Origin: Streptomyces sp. NK15101
Lineage (GTDB): Bacteria; Actinomycetota; Actinomycetes; Streptomycetales; Streptomycetaceae
Length of the DNA stretch: 64,000 nt
Reading direction: 5' to 3'
Assembly (NCBI RefSeq): GCF_020400725.1
Contig: NZ_JAINVG010000034.1
Span: 1 to 64,000 of the forward strand
Made by a program: the position numbers and the translations under genes. Under the pieces are notes generated by a model, which was not told where the DNA came from, searched no databases, and saw nothing but the letters and a program-made list of their open reading frames with translations. Each line of letters opens with the position of its first letter. Position 1 is the stretch's first letter. Below, one piece after another: positions 33,377 through 41,977 of this stretch.

Positions 33377-33842
33377 GGACCGAGCTTCACATCCGCGTGT
33401 TTCCCGAAGATGACGGTCTTCTGGGGCGGGGCCCATGCGGGTACTGGGGGCGGGCGCGACGGGCGCCGCCGGTCGTCAGGTGCCGCCCCGCCCGCGCGGG
33501 CCGCGCGTCCGCCCGTGCGGGCCCGCGGGGGGGCGGTGCCCCCGCCCACCCGCCGTGTGGGCAATCGTCCCGCTGGGGCGAGGGGGTCTCCCCCCTGCTC
33601 GAGCGGAGCCGAGAGCTTGGGGGAGGGTGGGCACACGGGACGGCGCCCTCAGTGGCGCCTCCGCGTTCCGCGCCTTGCCCCGCACCGACAGCACACTGTG
33701 CACGGGGTGCGGGTCCAGGCGCGTGAGCCTCGGGTGCCGGCAAGGGGCGCCGTTCCGTTGTGCCCACCCGTTCCGACCCGGCGGAACAACTGCCCACAAC
33801 GGGCGGGGCGCCGTTCCGGCGGAGTGGGGCCCGTGGCGGGGG
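33377..33842. repeat. Gene-free region with two inverted copies of a dispersed repeat
   Basis: Copy A (33556-33635, 80 bp) starts TGTGGGCAATCGTCCCGCTG and ends GGGTGGGCACA. Copy B (33759-33798, 40 bp) is inverted; read on the minus strand it starts TGTGGGCAGTTGTTCCGCCG and ends GGGTGGGCACA. Copy A carries an extra ~40-bp G/C-run insert containing CTGCTCGAGCGGAGCCGAGA, a sequence I recall as a frequent Streptomyces intergenic repeat. Copy B is flanked by perfect 14-bp direct repeats GGGGCGCCGTTCCG (33744-33757 and 33805-33818). No coding potential was found in this gap. Confidence 0.65.
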
Positions 33843-34994
33843 CTACGGGAGGAAGTCGTGGGCGATGTCGGAGGCGACCATTTCCAGCAGCGGCCCCGCG
33901 TTCGCGATGCACTTCGCCGTGTCCGGTTCCAGGTCCGTGAGCGGGTACGCGCGTCGGATGCCGGCCGCGCCCAGGGCCTCGGGCGGAAGGGCGAGGCGGC
34001 CGCAGACCGCGACGACCTCCTTGCCCGCGGCACGGGCCGCGGCGGCGACCCCGGCCGGGGCCTTGCCGTGGAGGGTCTGCTCGTCGAGGGAGCCCTCGCC
34101 GGTGATGACGAGGGTGGCGCGCTCCAGGGCGGGGGCGAAGCCGAGGACCTCCAGCATCAGCTCGATGCCGGGCCGGAAGCTCGCGCCGAGGATGAGCGCG
34201 CCGTACCCGATGCCGCCCGCGCCGCCCGCGCCGGGCGCGACGGCGGCCTCGGCGGCCCGGGAGCCGATGGCCTTCTCCAGGACGGTGGCGAAGTGCGCGA
34301 GGGCCGCGTCCAGCACCCGGACGTCGTCCGGGGTCGCGCCCTTCTGCGGGCCGTAGACGGCGGGGGCGCCCTTGGGGCCGGTGAGCGGGTTGTCGACGTC
34401 GCTCGCGAGGATCAGGTCGACCGAGGCGAAGCGGGGGTCGAGGCCGCTGAGGTCGGCCGTGGCGAGGTCGGCGAGGGGTGCGCCGCCGGGGCCGACGGGC
34501 TCGCCGTCCGCGTCGAGGAACCGGGCGCCGAGCGCGGCGAGCATGCCGGCGCCGCCGTCGGTGGTGGCGCTGCCGCCGACGCCGAAGACGAGGGTGGTCG
34601 CGCCCGCGTCCAGGGCGGCGCGGAGCAGCTCTCCGGAGCCGTACGTGGTCGCCGTGAGGGGGGCGAACACACCGGGCGGGAGCAGCTGGAGGCCCGAGGC
34701 CTCCGCCATCTCGACGACCGCGGTGGTGCCGCGCAGCGCGAACGCCGCGGTGACCGGCTCGCCGAGCGGGCCCGTCACGCGGACCTCGCGCCGCTCGAAG
34801 CCGGCCGCGACGGCCGCCGCGACGGTGCCGTCGCCGCCGTCCGCCACGGGGAGCGTCTCCACCGTGAGCTCCGGGACGACCCGTCGCAGTCCTGCTGTGA
34901 CCCGCTCCGCGACCTGCACGGCCGTGAGCGAGCCCTTGAACTTGTCGGCCGCCACGAGCACGTGAGCGACCTGAGTTGCTGCCCCGTCCGTCAC
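33843..34994 (-). CDS. glxK: Glycerate kinase (GlxK/GarK type-1 family)
   Basis: A 383-aa kinase phosphorylating D-glycerate. N-terminal VLVAADKFKGSLTAVQVAE and LPVADGGDGTV are the family's glycerate/nucleotide motifs. FGVGGSATTDGGAGMLAALG is the signature loop, followed by LASDVDNPLTGPKGA, YGPQKGA and ITGEGSLDEQTLHGKAP. Start GTG at 34994, with AAGGGA 8 nt upstream. In this region it could channel glyoxylate-derived glycerate, since the ethylmalonyl-CoA pathway releases glyoxylate. That link is inference. Divergent from the BCCT transporter. Confidence 0.92.
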   Translation of the reverse strand: MTDGAATQVAHVLVAADKFKGSLTAVQVAERVTAGLRRVVPELTVETLPVADGGDGTVAAAVAAGFERREVRVTGPLGEPVTAAFALRGTTAVVEMAEASGLQLLPPGVFAPLTATTYGSGELLRAALDAGATTLVFGVGGSATTDGGAGMLAALGARFLDADGEPVGPGGAPLADLATADLSGLDPRFASVDLILASDVDNPLTGPKGAPAVYGPQKGATPDDVRVLDAALAHFATVLEKAIGSRAAEAAVAPGAGGAGGIGYGALILGASFRPGIELMLEVLGFAPALERATLVITGEGSLDEQTLHGKAPAGVAAAARAAGKEVVAVCGRLALPPEALGAAGIRRAYPLTDLEPDTAKCIANAGPLLEMVASDIAHDFLP

Positions 34995-35106
34995 CTTGCA
35001 TCCCTTGCTTTCGAACGTGCAGTCGCGCCGAGGCAGACCCTATCCGTACGGCCAGACGGCGTGCCACCCCCTGATAAGGCGATATTCCGCACCATAGTGG
35101 GGTCAC

Positions 35107-36780
35107 ATGAGCACGGAAAAGATCGTTCCTGACGGCAGGCCCGACGGCGGGGTCATCGGGATCGGGGTCGCGGCCGTGGTGGCGGTCGTCGGCTGGGCGG
35201 CGCTGGGCGAGGACTCGTTCGACGGCGCGTCCTCCTCCGCCCTGTCGTGGGTGCTGTCGGATTTCGCCTGGCTCTTCGTGGTCGCGGCGGACACCTTCCT
35301 GGTGCTGTGCGTGGTGATCGCCCTGAGCCGCTTCGGCCGGATCAGGCTGGGCGCGGACGACTCGGAGCCGGAGTTCACGAACCTGGCGTGGATCGCGATG
35401 ATGTTCAGCGCCGGGATGGGCATCGGCCTGATGTTCTACGGGGTCGGGGAGCCGCTGACGCACTTCCTGACCCCTCCCCCGGCGACCGGGGTCCCGGCGG
35501 GGACGGGCGCGGCGGCCCGGACGGCCCTGGAGTACTCGTTCTTCCACTGGACGCTGACCCCGTGGGCGATCTACGGGATCGCGGGCCTCGCGCTGGCGTA
35601 CGCGGGCTTCCGCAAGGGGCGGGGGAACCGGCTGAGCTCCGCCTTCGTGCCGCTGCTGGGGGCGCGCCGGGCGGATTCCTGGCCGGGCAGGGCGATCGAC
35701 CTCCTCGCGGTGTTCGCGACGGTGTTCGGCACGGCGACGAGCCTGGGTCTCGGCGCACTCCAGGTCGCCGAGGGACTGAACCTGACGACGGGCGTGGAGA
35801 ACTCCACGACCACGCAGCTGATCGTGATCGTGGCGCTGTCGGCGGCGTTCGTGCTGTCGGCGTTCTCCGGTCTCCACAAGGGCGTGAAGTGGCTGTCCAC
35901 GCTGAACGTCGTGCTCGCGGCCTGTCTGATGCTCTTCGTGTTCCTGCTCGGTCCGACCGTCTACGTCCTGGACGCCCTCCCGGCCTCCGTCGGCGGCTAT
36001 CTGCACCAGCTGCTGCCGATGGCCAGCCGTACGGGCGCGTTCACCGACCGCGACTGGCTGGGCGCGTGGACGATCTTCTACTGGGCGTGGTGGCTGTCCT
36101 GGGCGCCGTTCGTCGGCACCTTCATCGCCAGGATCTCGCGCGGCCGGACGATCCGGGAGTTCCTGGTGGGGGTGCTGCTGGTGCCGTCGGGGGCGACGGT
36201 GGTGTGGTTCTGCGTGATGGGCGGGACCGCGATCCGGCTGGAGTCGACGGGCGCGGCGGACCTGGCGACGGCGGTGCAGGACGGCGCGGAGGCCTCGCTG
36301 TTCGCGATGCTGGAGGCGCTGCCGGCCGGGACGGTGACGTCGGTGATCGCGATGCTCCTGGTGATGACGTACTTCATCACGAGCGCGGACTCGGCCTCGC
36401 TGGTGATGGGTTCGCTGACGAGCCGCGGTTCGCTGCATCCGCCGACCTGGCTCGTGGTGACCTGGGGCGTCCTGATGGCCGCGGTGGCGGCGGTGCTGCT
36501 GGTGGCGGGCGGTCTGAACTCGCTGCAGACGGCGACGATCCTGGTGGCCCTGCCGTTCGTGGTCGTGATGCTGGTGCTGTGCTTCGCGCTCCTGAAGGAG
36601 CTGCGGGAGGACCCGGGGGCGGGCCCGGCCCGGCACCCCGCCCTGCACGGGCTGCGGGACGCGGTGCGGACCCTGGTCGGGGAGGCGATGACCGAGCGGG
36701 CCGGCGGCCCCCGCCACGGCGGGCCCCCGGAGGCGCCGAAGGTCCGCACCGGCGCGGAGCCCCCCGACGGCGGGGGCTGA
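35107..36780 (+). CDS. BCCT-family betaine/choline/carnitine transporter
   Basis: A 557-aa membrane protein with 12 hydrophobic helices. Helix 3 region MMFSAGMGIGLMFYGVGEPL is the glycine-rich BCCT signature (second G-x-G motif). Helix 8 FYWAWWLSWAPFVGTFIARI followed by SRGRTIREF is the aromatic substrate box and the family's best signature. A C-terminal charged tail (~60 residues, LKELREDPGAGPARHPAL) may sense osmotic strength as in BetP, but it is Pro/Gly-rich here. Glycine betaine or choline uptake is the likely role. Upstream is the divergent glycerate kinase. Confidence 0.93.
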   Translation: MSTEKIVPDGRPDGGVIGIGVAAVVAVVGWAALGEDSFDGASSSALSWVLSDFAWLFVVAADTFLVLCVVIALSRFGRIRLGADDSEPEFTNLAWIAMMFSAGMGIGLMFYGVGEPLTHFLTPPPATGVPAGTGAAARTALEYSFFHWTLTPWAIYGIAGLALAYAGFRKGRGNRLSSAFVPLLGARRADSWPGRAIDLLAVFATVFGTATSLGLGALQVAEGLNLTTGVENSTTTQLIVIVALSAAFVLSAFSGLHKGVKWLSTLNVVLAACLMLFVFLLGPTVYVLDALPASVGGYLHQLLPMASRTGAFTDRDWLGAWTIFYWAWWLSWAPFVGTFIARISRGRTIREFLVGVLLVPSGATVVWFCVMGGTAIRLESTGAADLATAVQDGAEASLFAMLEALPAGTVTSVIAMLLVMTYFITSADSASLVMGSLTSRGSLHPPTWLVVTWGVLMAAVAAVLLVAGGLNSLQTATILVALPFVVVMLVLCFALLKELREDPGAGPARHPALHGLRDAVRTLVGEAMTERAGGPRHGGPPEAPKVRTGAEPPDGGG

Positions 36781-36824
36781 GGCCCCGGCGCGCGCCCGGC
36801 CGCCGGATTCGGTACACCGGAGGT

Positions 36825-37892
36825 ATGGGGTTCACGGACGGGGAGCTCAAGGACCGGATCCTGGGCGGCTGGACGGGCCGGATCGCCGGGAACATGCTCG
36901 GCAAGCCCGTGGAGCAGGGGGAGCACTGGACCCGGGAGCGCATCGACGCGTATCTGCGGCTGACCGGGGCGCTCCCGCTGACGGACTACCTCCCTCCCCC
37001 GCCGCCCGGGGCGGAGGGCTTCGAGCTGCGGCCCGAGTGGGAGCGGTGCGTGCGGGGCGGGATCGACGGCAGCTGCCGGGACGACGACGTCGACTGGTCG
37101 GTCCTGGGACTGCACCTCCTGGAGACGTACGGCTTCGCGTTCACCACCGAGCAGGTCGGCGAGGAGTGGCTGCTGCGGATGCCGTACCTGCAGACGTTCA
37201 CGGCGGAGCGGGTCGCCTACCGGAACCTCACCGCCGGGCTGCGGCCGCCGCTGACGGCCACGTACGACAATCCGTACCAGGAGTGGATCGGGGCGCTGAT
37301 CCGGGCCGACGTCCACGGCTGGACCTGTCCGGGCGACCCGCGCCGGGCCGCCTCGCTCGCCCGCCGGGACGCGGTCCTCTCGCACACCGGGAACGGCGTG
37401 TACGGGGCGATGTGGGCGGCGGCGCTGATCGCGGCGGCCTTCACCGCGCCGGACCTGCGGTCGGCCCTGGAGACGAGTCTGGAGCGGGTGCCGGCGAGCA
37501 GCCGGCTCGCCCGGACCGTACGGGGCACGATCGCGCTGTACGAGTCGGGCCTCGGCTGGTCGGAGGCGCTCACCGAGCTCGCGGAGCGGACGGCGGGCCT
37601 CGGCTGGATCCACACCGTCCCGAACGCGGCCGTCCTGACGGCCGGACTCCTTTACGGCGAAGGGGACTTCACCCGGACGATCGCGCTGACCGTCCGCGGC
37701 GGCCTGGACACCGACTCCAACGGGGCGACGGCGGGTTCGGTGGCCGGGGTCCGCTGCGGCGCGGCCGCGATCCCGCCCCAGTGGTCGGAGCCCTTGCGGG
37801 ACCGGGTGCGCAGCGCCGTCTTCGGCTTCGACGGCATCGGCATCGGCGAACTGGCGGAACGGACGGTGCGGCTGGCCGAGCGGACGGGGTGA
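36825..37892 (+). CDS. ADP-ribosylglycohydrolase family protein
   Basis: A 355-aa helical hydrolase. N-terminal DRILGGWTGRIAGNMLGKPV is the family opening. CRDDDVDWSVLGLHLLE supplies the first metal-binding Asp cluster, and GGLDTDSNGATAGSVAGVRC the second (DTD motif), so both Mg sites look intact. Members remove ADP-ribose from proteins or small molecules, as DraG and ARH enzymes do. GGAGG sits only 1 nt before the ATG, so initiation may be weak. It lies two genes from a sirtuin, which makes an NAD/ADP-ribose link possible. The exact substrate is unknown. Confidence 0.88.
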   Translation: MGFTDGELKDRILGGWTGRIAGNMLGKPVEQGEHWTRERIDAYLRLTGALPLTDYLPPPPPGAEGFELRPEWERCVRGGIDGSCRDDDVDWSVLGLHLLETYGFAFTTEQVGEEWLLRMPYLQTFTAERVAYRNLTAGLRPPLTATYDNPYQEWIGALIRADVHGWTCPGDPRRAASLARRDAVLSHTGNGVYGAMWAAALIAAAFTAPDLRSALETSLERVPASSRLARTVRGTIALYESGLGWSEALTELAERTAGLGWIHTVPNAAVLTAGLLYGEGDFTRTIALTVRGGLDTDSNGATAGSVAGVRCGAAAIPPQWSEPLRDRVRSAVFGFDGIGIGELAERTVRLAERTG

Positions 37893-38029
37893 GGGGAGGC
37901 TTGGGGTCCGCGGGCCGTTCGAGGGACGACAGGGCGGCCGCGAAGAGCAGCAGAGCACCGACGACCGGGACGAGGTCGCCGTCGAGGACCCAGGAGCATG
38001 CGGCGCTCCGGTCGGAGATCTCCGGCACC

Positions 38030-38233
38030 TCAGCCCTGCGGGGGTTCCGGCGGGACGATCTCGCCCGTGTTCCGCGGTTCGTCCCGGCCGGCGACCCGGG
38101 CCTCGGTGCGGTGGCCGCGGGCGATGTAGTCGCGGACCACCGCCTCCACGGCGTCCTGGGGGTTGCCGATGCCCGCCAGGACCATGACCTCCACGACGAG
38201 TTCGGCGTCGAGCCCGATGTTCACCTTGGTCAT
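38030..38233 (-). CDS. VapB/DUF2191-type antitoxin-like protein (orphan)
   Basis: A 67-aa protein starting MTKVNIGLDAELVVEVMVLA and continuing GIGNPQDAVEAVVRDYIARG. This is the ribbon-helix-helix VapB/DUF2191 pattern: a short strand, then two helices with V-E-x-V-x-x-Y. The C-terminal 22 residues are a charged Pro-rich tail where VapB antitoxins usually contact the toxin. No PIN-domain toxin is present on either side: ADP-ribosylglycohydrolase and sirtuin flank it. It may act as a stand-alone DNA-binding regulator. Confidence 0.75.
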   Translation of the reverse strand: MTKVNIGLDAELVVEVMVLAGIGNPQDAVEAVVRDYIARGHRTEARVAGRDEPRNTGEIVPPEPPQG

Positions 38234-38297
38234 GGCGGGAACCTAACACCGGGAAACCCTCTCGCGTGAGCGGTTCGGTGGTGCCTAGGGTCGCCGC

Positions 38298-39017
38298 ATG
38301 ACGATGGTCGCGATCTTCACCGGTGCCGGTATCTCCACGGACTCGGGCATCCCCGACTACCGGGGCCCGAACGGCGTGTGGCGGCAGGACCCCGAGGCCG
38401 AGCGGCTCGTGACGTACGGGCCGTACATGGCCGATCCGGAGATCCGCCGCCGCTCGTGGCGGATGCGGCTCGAAGGTCCGGTCCTGGACGCCGAGCCGAA
38501 CGCGGCGCACCGCGCGATCGCCGCGTACGAGCGGACGAGCGGCAACGCGCTGCGGGTGATCACGCAGAACGTGGACGGGCTGCACCAGGCGGCCGGGGTG
38601 TCCGGACGGAAGGTCCTCGAACTCCACGGCTCGGCACGGTCGGTGGTGTGCACGGCCTGCCACGCGCGGTCGTCGATGGCGGAGGCGCTCGACCGGGTGC
38701 GGGCCGGTGAGGACGACCCGGCGTGCCGGGCGTGCGGCGGGATCCTGAAGGCCGCGACGGTGATGTTCGGGCAGCGGCTCGATCCGGTGGTGCTCGGCAC
38801 GGCCATGTCGATCGCCAAGGCCACCGAGGTGTTCGTCGTGGTCGGCAGCAGTCTCCAGGTGAATCCGGCGGCCTCCCTCGCGGGGATCGCGGCCGAGCAC
38901 GGCGCCCGGCTGATCATCGTGAACGCCGAGCCCACCCCGTACGATTCCGTCGCCGACGAGGTCGTGCGCGAGCCGATCGGCACGGCGCTGCCCGCACTGC
39001 TCGACCGGCTCGCCTAG
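38298..39017 (+). CDS. cobB: Sirtuin, NAD-dependent protein deacylase (CobB2-like)
   Basis: A 239-aa protein. IFTGAGISTDSGIPDYRG and NGVW are the NAD-binding motifs, TQNVDGLH the catalytic N-x-D, and LELHGSARSVVC holds the catalytic His. A structural zinc site is formed by CTACHARSS and DPACRACGG. VVGSSLQVNPAASL and NAEPTPYD complete the cofactor site. It removes acyl groups from Lys and makes O-acetyl-ADP-ribose. An ADP-ribosylglycohydrolase gene lies nearby. It ends 4 bp inside the convergent ogt gene. ATG at 38298; the next ATG at 38304 is equally possible. Confidence 0.93.
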   Translation: MTMVAIFTGAGISTDSGIPDYRGPNGVWRQDPEAERLVTYGPYMADPEIRRRSWRMRLEGPVLDAEPNAAHRAIAAYERTSGNALRVITQNVDGLHQAAGVSGRKVLELHGSARSVVCTACHARSSMAEALDRVRAGEDDPACRACGGILKAATVMFGQRLDPVVLGTAMSIAKATEVFVVVGSSLQVNPAASLAGIAAEHGARLIIVNAEPTPYDSVADEVVREPIGTALPALLDRLA

Positions 39018-39514
39018 AACAGGGCGTCGGGTTCCGCCGCACCCGATTCGAAGGCGAGCAGCCGCTGCTTGCGGTCCAGGCCGCCGCCGTAGCCGGTGAG
39101 ACCGCCGCCCGCCCCGATCACCCGGTGGCAGGGGACGATGATGCCCACGGGGTTCTTGCCGTTGGCGAGCCCGACGGCGCGGGAGGCGCCGGGGTTGCCG
39201 AGTTCCCCGGCGAGTTCGCCGTACGTCCGGGTCTCCCCGTACGGGATGCGGAGGAGCTGCTCCCAGACCCGGAGTTGGAACGGGGTGCCGACCAGGTTCA
39301 GAGGCAGGTCGAACTCGGTCAGTTCGCCCGCGAAGTACGCGTCGAGCTGGCGGACCGCCTCGCCGAAGGGCCGCGGGTCCGGTTCGCCGAAGGTCTCCTC
39401 CGGCGGGCGGTGGCGCTGGCCGGTCATGTGGAGGCGGCTGAGGACGCCGTCGACGGCGACGAGGGTCAGCGGGTCGTAGGGACTGTCCACGACGGTGTGC
39501 TGGATGACGGGCAT
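39014..39514 (-). CDS. ogt: Methylated-DNA-protein-cysteine methyltransferase
   Basis: A 166-aa repair protein that takes the methyl group from O6-methylguanine onto its own Cys. NPVGIIVPCHRVIGAGGGLT contains the acceptor Cys129. The preceding helix RVWEQLLRIPYGETRTYGEL is the DNA-binding part. The ATG at 39514 has an AAGGAT site upstream. It is 51 bp downstream of the ada-alkA gene on the same strand, forming an alkylation-repair unit with it. Confidence 0.93.
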   Translation of the reverse strand: MPVIQHTVVDSPYDPLTLVAVDGVLSRLHMTGQRHRPPEETFGEPDPRPFGEAVRQLDAYFAGELTEFDLPLNLVGTPFQLRVWEQLLRIPYGETRTYGELAGELGNPGASRAVGLANGKNPVGIIVPCHRVIGAGGGLTGYGGGLDRKQRLLAFESGAAEPDALF

Positions 39515-39565
39515 GGGACGGGATCCTTCACGCGGCGGAGGGAGAGGTGCCGGTCGGGTGGCCGG

Positions 39566-41044
39566 CTACGCGGGCAGGTGGTTGACCGGGTGGTCGTCGG
39601 TCGCCCAGAGGTACTGGACGGCGTAGGCGCGCCAGGGGCGCCAGTGCGCGGCGCGGGCGGTGAGCGCGGCCGGGGTGCCGGGCAGGCCGAGCCCCTCGGC
39701 CGCGCGGCGGACGCCGAGGTCGCCGGGGAGGAAGGCGTCGGGGTCTCCGAGGGCCCGCATGGCGATGATCTCGGTGGTCCAGGGCCCGAAGCCGGGCAGG
39801 GCGAGCAGCCGGGCGCGGGCCTCCTCCCGGTCGTCGGCGGGGCCGAGCGGGAGCGAACCGTCGGCGAGGGCCCGGACGAGGGTGAGGAGGGTGGTGCGGC
39901 GGCTGCGCGGCAGGGCGAGGCTCTCGGGGTCGAGGGCGGCGAGCGCCCCGGGGTCCGGGAAGAGGTGGGTCAGACCGCCCTCGGGGTCCTCGATCGGGAC
40001 GCCGTGCGCGGTGACCAGGCGGGCGGCGTGGGTGCGGGCGGCGGCGGTGGAGACCTGCTGGCCGAGGACGGCCCGTACGGCGAACTCGGCGGGGTCGACG
40101 GTCCCGGGGACGCGGCGGCCGGGTGCTTTGTCGACGAGCGGGGCGAGCAGCGGATCGGTGCGGAGCCGTTCGTCGACGGCGACGGGGTCGGCGTCCAGGT
40201 CGAGGAGCCGGCGGCAGCGGCTGATCGCGTGGGTGAGGTCGCGCGGGTCGGTGAGGAAGAGGCGACAGGCGATGTGGTCGGCGCGCGGGGCGAGGGCGAC
40301 GATGCCGTGTCCGTACGGGAGGCTCAGCGTCCGCCGGTAGGCGCCGTCGCGCCATTCCTCCACGCCGGGGACGGCGGTCGCGGCGAGGTGGCCGAAGAGG
40401 TTGGAGGGTTCGAGGGGGGCGCGGAACGGCAGCCGGAGGCCGATGACTCCGGGGGTCGTGGTCGCCCGGACCGGCGACCGGCGGGCCGCGCGGGCGCGGA
40501 GCTCGCCGGGGGTGAGGGCGAAGACCTCGCGGACGGTGTCGTTGAAGGTGCGGATGGAGGAGAAGCCGGCCGCGAAGGCGATCTCGCCGAAGGCCATCGC
40601 GGTGGTCTCGATGAGCAGTCGGGCGGTCTGGGCGCGCTGGGCGCGGGCCAGGGCGAGCGGTCCGGCGCCCAGTTCGGCGAGGAGCTGGCGTTCGATCTGG
40701 CGGGTGGACCAGCCGAGCCGCCGGGCCAGGCCGGGGACGCCTTCGCGGTCGACGACGCCGTCCTGGATGAGGCGTACGGCGCGGGCGACGGCGTCGGCCC
40801 GGACGTTCCACTGGGGCGAGCCGGGGCTGGTGTCGGGCCGGCACCGCTTGCAGGCCCGGTAGCCGGCGCGCTGGCAGGAGGCGGCGCTGGGGTGGAACTC
40901 CATGTTCTCGGGCTTGGGCGGGACGGCCGGGCAGCTGGGCCGGCAGTAGATCCGGGTGGTGCGGACGGCGGTGAAGAACACGCCGTCGAAGCGCGCCTCC
41001 TTGGACTGGACGGCCCGCACGCAGCGCTCGGTGTCGGTGTGCAT
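39566..41044 (-). CDS. Ada-AlkA bifunctional regulator / 3-methyladenine DNA glycosylase
   Basis: A 492-aa three-part protein. The N-terminal Ada zinc domain has Cys34, Cys38, Cys65 and Cys68 (RIYCRPSC, ACKRC), where the first Cys accepts the methyl group from phosphotriesters. An AraC-type helix-turn-helix follows (LARRLGWSTRQIERQL; GEIAFAAGFSSIRTFNDTV). The AlkA glycosylase occupies about residues 205-492, with VLGQQVSTAAARTH and the HhH-GPD motif LPGFGPWTTEIIAMRALGDP followed by the catalytic Asp. It activates its own regulon when methylated and excises alkylated bases. It precedes ogt and lies 74 bp after the frameshifted metallophosphoesterase. Confidence 0.93.
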   Translation of the reverse strand: MHTDTERCVRAVQSKEARFDGVFFTAVRTTRIYCRPSCPAVPPKPENMEFHPSAASCQRAGYRACKRCRPDTSPGSPQWNVRADAVARAVRLIQDGVVDREGVPGLARRLGWSTRQIERQLLAELGAGPLALARAQRAQTARLLIETTAMAFGEIAFAAGFSSIRTFNDTVREVFALTPGELRARAARRSPVRATTTPGVIGLRLPFRAPLEPSNLFGHLAATAVPGVEEWRDGAYRRTLSLPYGHGIVALAPRADHIACRLFLTDPRDLTHAISRCRRLLDLDADPVAVDERLRTDPLLAPLVDKAPGRRVPGTVDPAEFAVRAVLGQQVSTAAARTHAARLVTAHGVPIEDPEGGLTHLFPDPGALAALDPESLALPRSRRTTLLTLVRALADGSLPLGPADDREEARARLLALPGFGPWTTEIIAMRALGDPDAFLPGDLGVRRAAEGLGLPGTPAALTARAAHWRPWRAYAVQYLWATDDHPVNHLPA

Positions 41045-41118
41045 GGTTCCAGGATCGGGGACGGACGGCCCGCGGGCTGGCGAGAAAACGACATGGACGT
41101 CCGCCCCCTCCCGGTTCC

Positions 41119-41884
41119 TCAGACCGTGGCCGTCCGGTAGTGGGTGGTCAGCCGGCCGTCCTCGCCGAGGACGTGGAAGGCGAGCGCCGGCGGCAGGTCG
41201 AGGCGGACGTGGGGGTTCTCGGCGCCGGCGTTCTCCCAGGGCAGCCGGAGGGCGGAGACGACCCCGGGCGCGACGAGCAGCGGGCGGCCGGCGAAGGTCG
41301 TGGCGGCCGCCGTGTGGGCGTGGCCCACGAGGAAGGCCGTCAGGTGGGGGTGGCGGTCGGCGAGCGCGGCGAGCCGTTCCTCGCCGAACTGCCGGATCCC
41401 GTCCACGTGCGGGGTGTGCAGCGGGACCGGCGGGTGGTGGAAGGCGACCAGGACGGGCACCTCGCGGGGGGGTCCCGGCGAGGACGCCGTCGAGCCACTC
41501 GATCGTCTCGTCCTCCAGGAGGCCCCGGTCCTCGCCGGGCACCGAGGAGTCGCAGAGGGCGATGACGAAACCCTCGCCGCGGAGCGCCTGGTCGACGGGC
41601 GCGTCGGGGCGTGCCGCCGTCTCCTCCGGGAGGAGGCCCTTGCGGAAGGCGGCGCGGTCGTCGTGGTTGCCGGGGCAGACGAGCAGCGGGTGACGGGAGG
41701 TCAGCGGCTCCCGCGCCACCGCGTACTCGTCCGGGGTGGCGCGGTCGGCGACGTCGCCGGTGACGAGGACGGCCGCCAGGTCGTACGGCAGTTCCTCCAG
41801 GTAGCGCAGGACGGCGCGGGTCCGGTCCGCGCTGTGCTGCTCGTCGTCGATGTGGACGTCGCTGACGTGGGCGATGACGATCAT
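41119..41884 (-). pseudogene. Metallophosphoesterase with a one-base frameshift in a G7 run
   Basis: The N-terminal half, from ATG at 41884, has IAHVSDVHIDDEQHS, VTGDVADRATPDEY and CPGNHDDRAAF, the first three metal motifs of calcineurin-like phosphoesterases. At about residue 137 the frame is lost at seven G bases (41466-41472, plus strand). The missing half continues in another frame as VPVLVAFHHPPVPLHTPHVD with VGHAHTAAATT, giving the remaining metal-binding His motifs. Removing one base rejoins it as GTPREVPVLVAFHHPP. It is either a true pseudogene or a homopolymer sequencing error. The role would be a cyclic-nucleotide phosphodiesterase or similar. Confidence 0.85.
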
Positions 41885-41904
41885 GCGGCTCGGGTCTCCG
41901 TGGG

Positions 41905-41930
41905 CGCGTGTGAACGGGCGTTCACACGCG
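41905..41930. promoter_or_regulatory. 12-bp perfect inverted repeat, operator candidate
   Basis: CGCGTGTGAACG, a GG spacer and CGTTCACACGCG lie 21 bp before the metallophosphoesterase start. The GTGTGAACG-N2-CGTTCACAC symmetry is typical of TetR-family operators. It could control the phosphoesterase/ada-alkA/ogt unit on the minus strand. No TetR gene is adjacent. Confidence 0.55.
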
Positions 41931-41977
41931 ACCGCAAGGTGATCACGACCGGGCCGGAAAAGGCCGCTTCGGGACGG

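Noticed and set aside
37893..38028. Small minus-strand frame beginning GTGCCGGAGATC after the antitoxin gene, possible toxin
   Set aside because: It has no PIN-domain motifs, no proper end before running into the ADP-ribosylglycohydrolase gene, and only an arbitrary hydrophobic stretch.
39566..41884. A single open frame joining the metallophosphoesterase start to Ada-AlkA
   Set aside because: The middle is an Arg/Pro-rich shadow created by the frameshift at 41466-41472. The phosphoesterase C-terminus is in another frame, and Ada has its own ATG at 41044.
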